Shown here: piece by piece, positions 35,397 to 44,597 of the stretch
Layout: each line of letters starts with the position of its first letter
How positions within the stretch are numbered: the first letter of the stretch is position 1
DNA from: Terrisporobacter mayombei
GTDB taxonomy: Bacteria; Bacillota; Clostridia; Peptostreptococcales; Peptostreptococcaceae
Length of the DNA stretch: 64,000 nt
Direction: 5' to 3'
Assembly (NCBI RefSeq): GCF_020748465.1
Contig: NZ_JAHZMP010000001.1
Coordinates: 620,001 to 684,000 of the forward strand
Position numbers and translations under genes: made by a program
The notes under the pieces: generated by a model
Databases searched by the model: none
The model's input: only the letters and a program-made list of their open reading frames with translations
Told to the model about the DNA's origin: nothing

Positions 35397-36920
35397 TTAA
35401 AAATATGTATAATAAGCCTTTCTAAATGAGTAAGATTCTAATATATGACTTGAGTTTATATCTTCTTTACCTTCTAAATCCGCTATTGTTCTGGCAACCT
35501 TTATTAATTTTGTATAACTTCTATTACTTAAATCATGCTTATTATAAATTTCATCTAAAATATTTTTTGTATTATTATCTAATTTACAATACTTGTCTAT
35601 CATAGATGTAGACATTTCATTATTTGTACTTATTAATTCATCTTTAAATCTTTGTCTTTGTATTTCTCTTGCTTTTTCAACCCTAACTCTTATTTGTGAA
35701 GATGTTTCTTCATGAGATTGTTCATTAAGTTTTTTAAAAGGTATTTGAGTCATTTCTACAAATATATCAAATCTATCTAAAAGTGGTCCTGATAATTTAT
35801 TTCTATATCGAATAATATCAAAACTTTGACAACGACATTTTGTTTTTGATAAATATAAACCACATGGACAAGGATTCATAGCTCCAATAACTAACATATT
35901 ACAAGGATATTTTACATTGTGTCTTACTCTAGCTATATTCACATATTTATCTTCCATAGGTTGTCTTAAACACTCGAGTATTCTTCTATCAAATTCTGCT
36001 ATTTCATCTAAAAACAATACTCCTCTATGGGATAAAGTAATTTCTCCTGGTTTGGAGTTAAAACCTCCTCCTACTAAAGATTGCATGGTTGTACTATGAT
36101 GTGGAGATCTGAAAGGTCGCTCTTTAATTATTCCATATTCTTCATCAATTAGCCCTGCAATACTATAAATCTTGCTTATTTCAATCATTTCAACTTTATC
36201 CAATTTAGGTAATATAGTCCTAATACTTTTTGCTATCATGGTTTTACCTGATCCAGGAGGACCTACCATAATAAGATTATGATTTCCTGCAGCACATATT
36301 TCAGCAGCTCTTTTTGCAAAGTAATTACCCTTCACATCTTTAAAATCTTCTGTGTAACTACACTTTACATTCTCTACTTCTAAGTCTTTATATCTTAAAG
36401 GTCTGCTTTTATTTTCATTGAGATAATTAATACATTCTTTCAATGTTTTTACAGGTATAATTTCTATTCCATCAATAAAATTACTTTCTCTTAGGTTGTC
36501 ATATGGTATGAAAATTCTTTTAAAGTTTTCTTTTTTAGCTCCAATTACTAAAGATAAAATTCCCTTTACTTTTCTCAGATGTCCATCTAAAGATAACTCT
36601 CCAACAAAGACGCATTCATTTAAATGAGAATCCTCTTTATTTAAATATTTTCTTAATATACCAATGGAAATAGGTAGATCTAAAAATGAGCCTTCTTTTT
36701 TAATATCTGCCGGTGATAAATTAACCACTATCCTTGAATTTGGAAAATCATATCCACTATTGATTATTGCGGATTTTACTCTTTCCCTTGCTTCCCTTAC
36801 TTCCGTACTAGGTAACCCCACCACATTAAATGATGGGATTCCTCTACTTATATCCGTCTCCACCTTTACTAAAAAACTGTCTATTCCTATCAAATTATTA
36901 GAATTTATTATACTTAACAT
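35397..36920 (-). CDS. YifB/ComM-family Mg-chelatase-like AAA+ ATPase
   Basis: A 507-residue AAA+ protein. The N-terminal Lon-like/ChlI domain includes GIPSFNVVGLPSTEVREARE; the ATPase core has MVGPPGSGKTMIAKSI (Walker A, about 218-233), RPFRSPHHSTTMQSLVGGG, GVLFLDEIAEFDRRILECLR (Walker B, about 297-316) and MNPCPCGLYLS, a zinc-binding insert with CRC. Its relative ComM is a branch-migration helicase needed for natural transformation in Gram-negative bacteria. Placed between yraN and dprA, a common competence-linked order. AGGAAAGGG precedes the start. Confidence 0.94.
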   Translation of the reverse strand: MLSIINSNNLIGIDSFLVKVETDISRGIPSFNVVGLPSTEVREARERVKSAIINSGYDFPNSRIVVNLSPADIKKEGSFLDLPISIGILRKYLNKEDSHLNECVFVGELSLDGHLRKVKGILSLVIGAKKENFKRIFIPYDNLRESNFIDGIEIIPVKTLKECINYLNENKSRPLRYKDLEVENVKCSYTEDFKDVKGNYFAKRAAEICAAGNHNLIMVGPPGSGKTMIAKSIRTILPKLDKVEMIEISKIYSIAGLIDEEYGIIKERPFRSPHHSTTMQSLVGGGFNSKPGEITLSHRGVLFLDEIAEFDRRILECLRQPMEDKYVNIARVRHNVKYPCNMLVIGAMNPCPCGLYLSKTKCRCQSFDIIRYRNKLSGPLLDRFDIFVEMTQIPFKKLNEQSHEETSSQIRVRVEKAREIQRQRFKDELISTNNEMSTSMIDKYCKLDNNTKNILDEIYNKHDLSNRSYTKLIKVARTIADLEGKEDINSSHILESYSFRKAYYTYF

Positions 36921-36932
36921 ATTTACCCTTTC

Positions 36933-37277
36933 CTAAAAAGCATTTACAATATGATTTATTTTCTTTTCATTAAAATAAATTTCAATTACATCAAACCTAA
37001 TAGATAGGTTTTCTAAAGAATTATCTAAAATATAATATTTTGCCACATTAGTTATTTTTCTTTTTTTCTTATAGTTCACTGATTCTGATGGATATCCATA
37101 ATTTATGTTGCTTCTACTTTTTACTTCAACAAAAACTAATTCTCCATTTAATTTTGCTATTATATCAACTTCTCCCATTTTCGTTCTATAATTTTTTTCT
37201 ATTACTTTTCCGCCTTTTGAAATAATGTATTTTAATGCAATTTCCTCTCCTAGTTTACCTTTTTCAATATTATTCAT
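36933..37277 (-). CDS. YraN family putative nuclease (UPF0102)
   Basis: A 114-residue protein of the restriction-endonuclease-like fold: GKLGEEIALKYIISKGGKVI with the leading E, YRTKMGEVDIIAKLNGELVFVEVKSR carrying the D...ExK catalytic pattern (about 34-54), and a typical short C-terminus. The role is unknown. It starts the yraN-yifB-dprA-topA run, 12 bases from yifB; AAGGTG precedes the ATG. Confidence 0.92.
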   Translation of the reverse strand: MNNIEKGKLGEEIALKYIISKGGKVIEKNYRTKMGEVDIIAKLNGELVFVEVKSRSNINYGYPSESVNYKKKRKITNVAKYYILDNSLENLSIRFDVIEIYFNEKKINHIVNAF

Positions 37278-37348
37278 ATTTTCACCTTATTATTTTTATT
37301 ATGTGATTATTGTCAAGGTAATTATCATATATACAAATTTTTTTATAA

Positions 37349-37377
37349 TTGATAAATTATTCAAATAAATATATGAT
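37349..37377 (+). promoter_or_regulatory. promoter of the first capA gene
   Basis: TTGATA (37349-37354), 17 bases, TATGAT (37372-37377). The same TTGATA-17-hexamer arrangement precedes the second capA gene. Confidence 0.65.
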
Positions 37378-37424
37378 TATTAAGAAGGGGTTGGTGAAAT
37401 TAATTATTAAAAGGGGGATAATTA

Positions 37425-38693
37425 ATGTCTAGAAAAAAATCTAGAAAGAAAAGAAAAAATAATAGCAAATTATTTTGGATTATAATAATTGTTATTTGCA
37501 TTATGGGAGTTTTTTTCATCTATAAGGGCGTAAACAATGATACAAACGAAAGCAAGAAAAATAATACTATTCCTATATTTAACGAAAACGTTGAGACTTA
37601 TGAGGCTTCCATATTAGCTGCTGGAGATGTTATGGTCCATACTCCTCAGCTTCAGGCACAATATGATTATTCCAATGGTACTTATAACTTTGATAATAAC
37701 TTTAAGTACGTTAAAAAATATATTGAAAATGCTGATTATAGTTTGGCTAATTTGGAGACAACCTTAGCTGGCAATGATGTATATCAATATAGTTCCTATC
37801 CCACATTTAACTCTCCTAACGAGTTAGCTGATGCACTAAAAAATGCTGGTTTTGATTTATTGTCAACAATAAATAATCATAGCTTTGACAAAAGTGATTT
37901 AGGGGTTAATAGAACTTTATCAACTTTAAAAGAAAAAGGATTTGATACGGTTGGTACAAGAAAAAATTCTTCTAGCAACGAATATATAATAAAAGATATA
38001 AATAATATTAAAGTTGGTATCACATCTTATTCTTATGGAGATGTCAAAAATAATAATAAATATTTAAATGGTATTAAAATATCTGAAGAATGTGAAGATA
38101 AAATGAATATTTTCGATTCCTCAGATGTAAATAAAGCATTTGAAACTATTTCTTCTACAACAGATAAAATGAAAGATTCAGATCTACAGGTGGTTATTCT
38201 ACATTGGGGTAAAGAATATGCAAGAAAAGAAACAGATTTCCAAAAACAATTGTCTCAAAAGCTTTGTGATAATGGAGTTGATATTATAATAGGTTCTCAT
38301 CCTCATGTGGTGGAACCTGTAGAAACAATTACATCTACAGATGGCAAAAACGAAACACTTGTAATTTACTCTTTGGGAAATTATATCTCTAATCAAAGAA
38401 GGGAAACTGTGGGAGCATATAGTGAAGATGGCTTAATGGTTAATATTAATATAAGCAAAAAAGCCAATGAACAAGAAGCTAAAGTGAAAAAAGTCACTTG
38501 TATACCTACTTGGGTAAATAAATATAGTAATGGTTATAAAAATGTTTATGAAATTGTGCCCATAGAAGATGAAAGTGATTTAAATTCAATTACTTCTTTA
38601 AATAAATATAATGTAAAACAATCATATAATAATACAGCGTCATTGATAGATGATTCTGATATAATCACTGTAGTAGATAGTCCTTTCAAGTAA
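37425..38693 (+). CDS. CapA-family extracytoplasmic metallophosphatase-like protein, copy 1
   Basis: A 422-residue protein with a basic N-terminus and one transmembrane anchor (LFWIIIIVICIMGVFFIYKG), then a CapA/PgsA-type calcineurin-like domain: SILAAGDVMVHTPQLQ (metal motif), ADYSLANLETTLAG, NAGFDLLSTINNHSFDKSD, LQVVILHWGKEY and IIIGSHPHVVEPVETI (metal histidines). Relatives take part in poly-gamma-glutamate or capsule export; no capB/capC partners are in the window, so the role is unknown. AAAGGGGGAT precedes the ATG. It is about 60% identical in appearance to the gene at 39371. Confidence 0.88.
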   Translation: MSRKKSRKKRKNNSKLFWIIIIVICIMGVFFIYKGVNNDTNESKKNNTIPIFNENVETYEASILAAGDVMVHTPQLQAQYDYSNGTYNFDNNFKYVKKYIENADYSLANLETTLAGNDVYQYSSYPTFNSPNELADALKNAGFDLLSTINNHSFDKSDLGVNRTLSTLKEKGFDTVGTRKNSSSNEYIIKDINNIKVGITSYSYGDVKNNNKYLNGIKISEECEDKMNIFDSSDVNKAFETISSTTDKMKDSDLQVVILHWGKEYARKETDFQKQLSQKLCDNGVDIIIGSHPHVVEPVETITSTDGKNETLVIYSLGNYISNQRRETVGAYSEDGLMVNINISKKANEQEAKVKKVTCIPTWVNKYSNGYKNVYEIVPIEDESDLNSITSLNKYNVKQSYNNTASLIDDSDIITVVDSPFK

Positions 38694-38711
38694 ATTCTAC
38701 ACTTATTTAAT

Positions 38712-38756
38712 AAAACAAAACCCAGTCTTGTTTTTAAGACTGGGTTTTGTTTTATT
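38712..38756 (+). terminator. terminator after the first capA gene
   Basis: AAAACAAAACCCAGTCTT pairs with AAGACTGGGTTTTGTTTT across a 6-base loop, followed by T-rich sequence. It also abuts the end of the decayed gene on the other strand. Confidence 0.92.
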
Positions 38757-39164
38757 CATTTTTACCTAATTTAAATCCACTTGTTGGTGTTATTTGCATA
38801 TTAATTATTCTTTTAATATTATTCTTATCTAAGTTAACTTTTTCTTGCATACTTGCGTTTAATGGATATTTATTATTTTCATATTATAAGTAAAGAATAA
38901 AATCCTTCGTACACTCCTCCGCCTGTTCCACTGTAGTTGTCTCCCCATAGAAAAACGATTATCTCATCTTTTTTATCATCATTTAAGTCTTCATGAGAAT
39001 ATATGTATCTATCATTGCTATCATTTTTAATATTATCATTATTTATTATAATCTTCTCTAATTTTTTATTTGATTTATTATTATGGATTTCTTTATGTTT
39101 ACTATTGAAACCTACTGTTAAAATACTACTTATTTATCATTAAAATTAAAGTAAATTTTTTCAT
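38752..39164 (-). pseudogene. decayed secreted or surface protein gene
   Basis: A good ribosome site (AAGGAGG) precedes ATG at 39164, starting MKKFTLILM, but the frame stops after 12 codons. A shift near 39135 opens a frame reading SSILTVGFNSKHKE, later DDKKDEIIVFLWGDNYSG and GGGVYEGFYSL. A second shift near 38885 opens KYPLNASMQEKVNL and ends FKLGKNE-stop at 38752. So one ancestral gene of about 135 codons with a signal-peptide start and at least two frameshifts fits. The D-x-N-D-D-x-K-D-E motif suggests an FG-GAP/calcium-loop-like repeat. Family not recognised. Confidence 0.75.
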
Positions 39165-39296
39165 AATGCCTCCTTGTAAATATATAAAAAAAGAAACTAA
39201 TAATAGCTTCTCCTTTTATTTTTTATATATTATTGTATTTTGTTTAATTTAGTTATTTCCAAAAAAACTCTTAAATATACAAAATAAAACTTTTAA

Positions 39297-39325
39297 TTGA
39301 TAATATACTAATTTATAGATAATAT
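39297..39325 (+). promoter_or_regulatory. promoter of the second capA gene
   Basis: TTGATA (39297-39302), 17 bases, TAATAT (39320-39325), about 45 bases before the start codon. Confidence 0.6.
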
Positions 39326-39370
39326 AAAGTTATATGAATATTTTATATTTTTAAGAAAGGGGGGCTAAAA

Positions 39371-40633
39371 ATGTATAACTATAACAATCGTAATACTAAG
39401 AAATTTCTTATTTGTTTTTGCTTAAGTATATTAATTATAGGAGTATTTTCCTTTGCTACTATTAACAAAACATCCATTTTTTCTAAAAATAAATCACAAG
39501 AAGCATCTATATTTACACCTAAAAAAGAAGACGTTAATAAAGCCTCTTTATTAGCTGTAGGCGATACTATGGTATATAATGCTCAATTAACTTCACAGTA
39601 CGATGTATCTAGTGCAAAATATAACTTCAATAATAACTTTGAGTATGTAAAAAAATATGTTGAAGAAGCTGATTATTCCATGGTTAATTTGGAAACAACA
39701 TTAACTGGTAATAAAATTTATAGATATAGCTCTTACCCAAAATTTAATTCACCCGATGAGCTTGCTGATGGTTTAAAATATGCTGGTTTTGATTTAATTT
39801 CCACAGCAAACAATCATGCTTATGATAAAGGGTACTTAAGTATTAAAAATACTCTTGCTACCTTAAAAGATAAAAGCCTTGATGTAGTTGGAACTAGAGA
39901 AAAAAACGACAAAAGATTTATAGTAAAAGAAATCAATGGCATTAATGTAGGTGTTACTTCTTATTCTTACGGAAGAATTATTGGAGATAACAAATATTTA
40001 AATGATGTTAAAATACCTGATGAATACAAAAATAGCATTAATATTTTTGATTCTACAAGTGTAGATAGGGCATTTGATAATATAAACTATACTCTTAAAG
40101 AAATGAAAGATACTGATTTACAGGTAGTATATCTTCATTGGGGAGATAAATATTCTCTTAAAGAGAATTTTTTCCAGCAAAAACTTGCTCAAAAACTTTG
40201 TGATGCTGGTGTAGACGTTATAATAGGTTCTCACCCTCATGTGGTTCAACCTGTAACTACAATAAAGTCTAGCGATAATAAGCATGAAACTGTAATTGCT
40301 TATTCTCTTGGAAACTTCTTATCTAACCAAACTAGAGATCAATTTAGTCAATATACAGAAGATGGTCTAATGATAAATATAGATATTAGTAAAAGTAGCA
40401 CTGATGAAGAAGCTAAGGTTGAAAAAGTCACTTGTATACCTACTTGGCAAAATAAATATTACAATAGCACAACTGCTAAGTATGTTTATGAAATAATACC
40501 TATTGCAAACAAATCAGATTTAGATAAAATAGACAACTTATCAAAAAATAAAGTAGAAAAATCTTATAAAAATACTTCGACACAGGTTGAAACATCAGAT
40601 TTAATAAATATAGTTGAAAATCCATTTAAATAA
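39371..40633 (+). CDS. CapA-family extracytoplasmic metallophosphatase-like protein, copy 2
   Basis: Paralogue of 37425-38693, 420 residues, same plan: membrane anchor (FLICFCLSILIIGVFSFA), SLLAVGDTMVYNAQLTSQYD, ADYSMVNLETTLTG, YAGFDLISTANNHAYDKGY, LQVVYLHWGDKYS, IIGSHPHVVQPVTTI and YSLGNFLSNQTRDQ. The metal-ligand positions agree between the two. AGAAAGGGGGGC precedes the ATG. Each copy has its own promoter and terminator, so they are separate transcription units. Substrate unknown. Confidence 0.88.
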   Translation: MYNYNNRNTKKFLICFCLSILIIGVFSFATINKTSIFSKNKSQEASIFTPKKEDVNKASLLAVGDTMVYNAQLTSQYDVSSAKYNFNNNFEYVKKYVEEADYSMVNLETTLTGNKIYRYSSYPKFNSPDELADGLKYAGFDLISTANNHAYDKGYLSIKNTLATLKDKSLDVVGTREKNDKRFIVKEINGINVGVTSYSYGRIIGDNKYLNDVKIPDEYKNSINIFDSTSVDRAFDNINYTLKEMKDTDLQVVYLHWGDKYSLKENFFQQKLAQKLCDAGVDVIIGSHPHVVQPVTTIKSSDNKHETVIAYSLGNFLSNQTRDQFSQYTEDGLMINIDISKSSTDEEAKVEKVTCIPTWQNKYYNSTTAKYVYEIIPIANKSDLDKIDNLSKNKVEKSYKNTSTQVETSDLINIVENPFK

Positions 40634-40667
40634 AAAAAGATAGCTCTTAAGAGCTATCTTTTTTTAT
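40633..40667. terminator. terminator shared by capA copy 2 and vanZ
   Basis: AAAAAGATAGCTCTTAAGAG (start of stem) is self-complementary with the following AGCTATCTTTTTT: a perfect palindromic hairpin with A and T runs on either side, suited to both converging genes. Confidence 0.92.
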
Positions 40668-40674
40668 ATTATAT

Positions 40675-41190
40675 TTAATTGGCTATTATTATTCCTATTA
40701 ATAGTATGGATACTACTAACATTATTAAGAAACTGCAAATAGCAATTATTTTTTTCACTTTCTCTTCATCTTTGAATACAAATATAAATACATTATAAGT
40801 AAATATACCTATTGCTCCACCAATAGTATTTGTTATAATATCTGTCACATCAGTGGCACCTATACCAAATATATATTGGCACGACTCAAACACAAGACTT
40901 ATTATCATTATACTTAATATATTTTTAAAGATTTTTTTATTTTTTAAAAATATACTTATATAAATACCTAAAGGTATAAATAGTATTATATTCCCGAATA
41001 AGTCTAATTTATTATAATTTCCTTGAATTATATCATTAAATGGTATTAAATTTATTGTTCTAGAACAATACCTATCTCCACTAAATACTTCAAGAGGTGA
41101 CACATATTTAAAAAGAATATTCCATAGAAGAAATCCTATATAAAATACAAATGGTGTAATCAGTAGGATATTAATTGTTTTTTTCTTCAT
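40675..41190 (-). CDS. VanZ-like family membrane protein
   Basis: A 171-residue protein with four predicted transmembrane helices and the VanZ pattern: NLIPFNDIIQGNYNKLDLFG, NIILFIPLGIYISIFLKN and IFGIGATDVTDIITNTIGGA. VanZ of Tn1546 gives low-level teicoplanin resistance; close relatives in Clostridia also mediate glycopeptide or lipopeptide tolerance. Here it follows the ABC permease by 33 bases and probably ends the cassette two-component system/ABC/VanZ. AAGGTGGTGA precedes the ATG. Confidence 0.88.
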   Translation of the reverse strand: MKKKTINILLITPFVFYIGFLLWNILFKYVSPLEVFSGDRYCSRTINLIPFNDIIQGNYNKLDLFGNIILFIPLGIYISIFLKNKKIFKNILSIMIISLVFESCQYIFGIGATDVTDIITNTIGGAIGIFTYNVFIFVFKDEEKVKKIIAICSFLIMLVVSILLIGIIIAN

Positions 41191-41223
41191 TTCAAATCAC
41201 CACCTTACTTACAGGTAAATAAA

Positions 41224-43821
41224 CTATATGCTTTCTTGCCTAATATTTTCAATTATATTTTCTTTATTTATTTTCTTCATTGGGAAGTATGATGAAATAA
41301 ATGTGATTACAAATATACCTATTATGGCTATAATAATTGCACTCCACGGAAGCACTAATCCAAACTGAATAACATCGCCTAGAATTACATTCATAAGAGC
41401 TACAAGACCAATTCCTAAAGGGATACCATAAACAAGTGATAAGGCTCCATATAGTAAGCTTTCTAGGTATATCATCTTATTAAATCCTCCAGGCGTAACT
41501 CCTATGGATTTAATTATAGCCAATTCTCTTTTTCTTAAGTTTATATTTGTGCTAATTGTATTTACTATATTAGTTATACTTACTAAAGAAATTACTGTAA
41601 CAAACCCATATACAAATATTTGCATTACTATAAGTGTGTCTTCCATCTCTTTTACTTCTTCCATTTTGTCAGTTACATCATATCCATATTTTTCTGCTAC
41701 ATCTTTTACTGCATTTCTTGTACTTTCTTCTTTATTTGTAGAAATATGAATATTATTAGTACTTACGTCAAATCCAAGTTTTTTTCCTACTTCATCATAT
41801 GTTATAAGATCTAATCCCATGTAATTGTACGATGAGCTGCCTGTTGGTATATCATCAGTTGTGGCCATTATTTTAAATTTAATTTCTTTTCTTATTTCCT
41901 TATCTCCGTCATATTCCAAAGTATAACCTGTAGCTGTATCTCCTACTTTATAATCTGTTAAATTTAATTCATATTTTTTACCAGGTTCTTCGTAATAACT
42001 TTTTCTTACAAGTATTACTCCTTTTTCTTTTATTGCCTCTTTCTTATCAAAACTACCTTCTTTAAGATTTATTTTACTTATTTCAAAATCTCCAGGCATT
42101 TTTGTTATACAATTTTGTATATTATATACAGTTTTATCGTCTACTTTTTCTGTTGAAAAATTTTCATCTATTACATCTTTATTGTCTTTAACCATTTTAT
42201 TTTCTGGTACATAAATTCCCATTCCATAATCATTAGCTGCAGCAATTCTTTCCACACCATCTATATCTTTTAATTCTTCTAATGAATCCTTATCCATAGT
42301 GCTATTTGAAGATAAATATAAATCATAATTTACCGCTCCGAACTGTATTTTATTAGCATTAATAAATAAAGTCATAAATCCACTAAAAGATATAAATATA
42401 ACCACACTTATAATAAGAGAAAATAAAGTTATTCTAAATTTCTTTTTATTTCTTCTTAAATTTTTATAAGCAAGCACACCTTCTGCTTTAAATAAAGATC
42501 TTACTATTTTTGAATCTTTTACTTTTCCAATTTTTAAATTAGAGCTATTTTTTATAGCTTCTAGTGGCGATATTTTCGCTGCTTGTCTTGCTGGAAGTAT
42601 AGCTGAAATTAATATAGTTATTATTACAATTATTGCACTCAATATAATAACTACTGGGCTATATACCACCCTTAGTCCCAGTTCTCCTATCATAGAACTT
42701 TCATAAAATTTGCCTATTAGTTTAAATACCAGATCTATGGCAACTGTTCCTGCAAGTAACCCTATTGGTATACCTATAATACTTACTAAAAAAGCTTCCA
42801 TTAGCACAAGTTTTGTAGTTTGACTTTTTGTTGCTCCTACGGAATTTAAAATTCCAAATTGTTTTTTACGTTCACTAATAGATATGGAAAAAGCATTGTA
42901 TACTGTTGCTATAGTACAAATAATTACTAAAGAAGTAACAAGGATTATAATTTTATCAATACCTCCATTAATATTGTCATAAGTACTAGAACCTAATAAT
43001 CTTAATAAATGTTCATTGAACTGTAAGTTTTCATAATATACTCCATTGTCATTATTATAATAAGAAGATTCTTCTTCTCCATCTACATTTTTTGCTTTTA
43101 AACCTAAGTTATTAGCAATAACTCCTGCTATGTCATAAACTTCTTTTGGATTATTAGCACTAATAGCTACATTTACATCTTGATTGTTATTAATACTATT
43201 TATATCTAAATAAGTTATGGCTGTTGTAACTTGTTTTCCAAATTCAAAACCAGGTTTATTTATGATACCTACTATTTTGTATTCTTCCTTCTTGGTATCT
43301 ATAAGTTTTTCATCATCACTTACCCAATAACCTGTTAAATCCTCACCATCTTTAGTCACTCTTTTTCCTACACTAAGAGTAATGGTGTCGCCTATTTTCT
43401 TTTCTTTTAGTATTCGTGAATCTTCACTAATTACTATTTCTTTGTTGTTCGCTGGCATCTTACCTTCTTTTAAAGATATTTGATATCCATCAAAGGCTTC
43501 TTTGTCGTAAGACTTTAACTCTAATAAATCATTTTCATCATTATATTTTCCAAAATCTAAGTTTTTGCTATAAGCATATTTAGATATTCCTGCACTTTTC
43601 ATTATTTTACTTAAATCTTTCTTTTTTACATTATAAAATGTGGCATGGAAATCTCCTTCTCTTTCTACAGTTTTTCTAACTTGATAATCCATCAAACTGT
43701 TATAAATAGTTCCTATACCACAAATCAATGCAGTAGATAATATAATTCCTATAATTGTAACTATAGTTCTTTTTTTATTTTCTTTTAAATATCTAAGTGT
43801 AAGAGACGTGTATAAATTCAT
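41224..43821 (-). CDS. FtsX-type ABC transporter permease (antimicrobial-peptide/lipoprotein class)
   Basis: An 865-residue MacB/FtsX-type permease: N-terminal helix (RTIVTIIGIILSTALICGIG), an extracytoplasmic domain to about 270, three helices (IIILVTSLVIICTIATVYNAF; VLMEAFLVSIIGIPIGLLAG; VVIILSAIIVIITILISAIL), a second outer domain, and a matching C-terminal triad (MQIFVYGFVTVISLVSITNI etc.). This duplicated-FtsX architecture occurs in exporters linked to peptide sensing and resistance. Its start is 1 base beyond the ATPase stop, so they are tightly coupled. The outer domains are unlike the second permease at 58976-61534 by eye. Confidence 0.92.
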   Translation of the reverse strand: MNLYTSLTLRYLKENKKRTIVTIIGIILSTALICGIGTIYNSLMDYQVRKTVEREGDFHATFYNVKKKDLSKIMKSAGISKYAYSKNLDFGKYNDENDLLELKSYDKEAFDGYQISLKEGKMPANNKEIVISEDSRILKEKKIGDTITLSVGKRVTKDGEDLTGYWVSDDEKLIDTKKEEYKIVGIINKPGFEFGKQVTTAITYLDINSINNNQDVNVAISANNPKEVYDIAGVIANNLGLKAKNVDGEEESSYYNNDNGVYYENLQFNEHLLRLLGSSTYDNINGGIDKIIILVTSLVIICTIATVYNAFSISISERKKQFGILNSVGATKSQTTKLVLMEAFLVSIIGIPIGLLAGTVAIDLVFKLIGKFYESSMIGELGLRVVYSPVVIILSAIIVIITILISAILPARQAAKISPLEAIKNSSNLKIGKVKDSKIVRSLFKAEGVLAYKNLRRNKKKFRITLFSLIISVVIFISFSGFMTLFINANKIQFGAVNYDLYLSSNSTMDKDSLEELKDIDGVERIAAANDYGMGIYVPENKMVKDNKDVIDENFSTEKVDDKTVYNIQNCITKMPGDFEISKINLKEGSFDKKEAIKEKGVILVRKSYYEEPGKKYELNLTDYKVGDTATGYTLEYDGDKEIRKEIKFKIMATTDDIPTGSSSYNYMGLDLITYDEVGKKLGFDVSTNNIHISTNKEESTRNAVKDVAEKYGYDVTDKMEEVKEMEDTLIVMQIFVYGFVTVISLVSITNIVNTISTNINLRKRELAIIKSIGVTPGGFNKMIYLESLLYGALSLVYGIPLGIGLVALMNVILGDVIQFGLVLPWSAIIIAIIGIFVITFISSYFPMKKINKENIIENIRQESI

Positions 43822-44499
43822 TTATATCACCTCGTCACTTTTTATTGTTCCATCTTCTATTGTTATAACTCTATCTGCTTGAAGTGCTATGTTTGGATCA
43901 TGAGTTATCATTATAAGAGTTTGCTTATATTTTTTCACTGATAACTTTAGTAACTCTATAACTTCTTTTGAATTTTTACTATCTAGATTTCCTGTAGGTT
44001 CATCAGCTAAAACTATGGCAGGTCTATTTACTAAAGCCCTACCTATGGAAGTCCTTTGTTGTTGACCACCACTTAGCTCGTTTGGAAGATGATTTTCTCT
44101 TTCTTTAAGTCCTAAAGTTTTTAATAAATCATCTAAGTACTCTTGATCTATCTTTCTATTATCTAGTTCTGCAGGAAGAAGTATATTTTCCTTAACAGAA
44201 AGTACTGGTATTAAGTTATAAAACTGATATATTAGCCCCACATTTCTTCTTCTAAATATGGATAAACCTTTTTCTTTTAAGTTATATATATCAACATCAT
44301 TTATATAAACGTTACCTTCACTTGGCTTGTCCACGCCTCCTATTAGATGTAATAAAGTACTTTTACCACTTCCACTAGGACCAACTATGGCAACAAACTC
44401 CCCTTTATTTATTGATAAGTTTATGTTTTTTAAAGCATCTACTTTAGCTTCATTTTTACCATAGGTCTTGCACAAATTTTCAATTCTTAAAATCTCCAT
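43822..44499 (-). CDS. ABC transporter ATP-binding protein (MacB/LolD type)
   Basis: A 225-residue ATPase: Walker A GPSGSGKSTLLHLIGG (about 38-53), Q-loop YQFYNLIP, signature LSGGQQQRTSIGRAL (about 136-150), Walker B AIVLADEPTGNLD, and switch histidine ITHDPNIAL. The GEFVAIVGPSGSGKST and YQFYNLIP blocks are typical of the LolD/MacB class that pairs with FtsX permeases. GGAGGG precedes the ATG at 44499; the earlier ATG (44511) overlaps that site. It lies between the sensor kinase gene and the permease gene. Confidence 0.96.
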   Translation of the reverse strand: MEILRIENLCKTYGKNEAKVDALKNINLSINKGEFVAIVGPSGSGKSTLLHLIGGVDKPSEGNVYINDVDIYNLKEKGLSIFRRRNVGLIYQFYNLIPVLSVKENILLPAELDNRKIDQEYLDDLLKTLGLKERENHLPNELSGGQQQRTSIGRALVNRPAIVLADEPTGNLDSKNSKEVIELLKLSVKKYKQTLIMITHDPNIALQADRVITIEDGTIKSDEVI

Positions 44500-44597
44500 A
44501 TTACCCTCCATAATTTCTCACTAACTTTTGTAAGTTTTAATTTATATTTTCATTGTAGGTTTTTATACTTACATCTCGGTGAATGTAAAATTACAAA

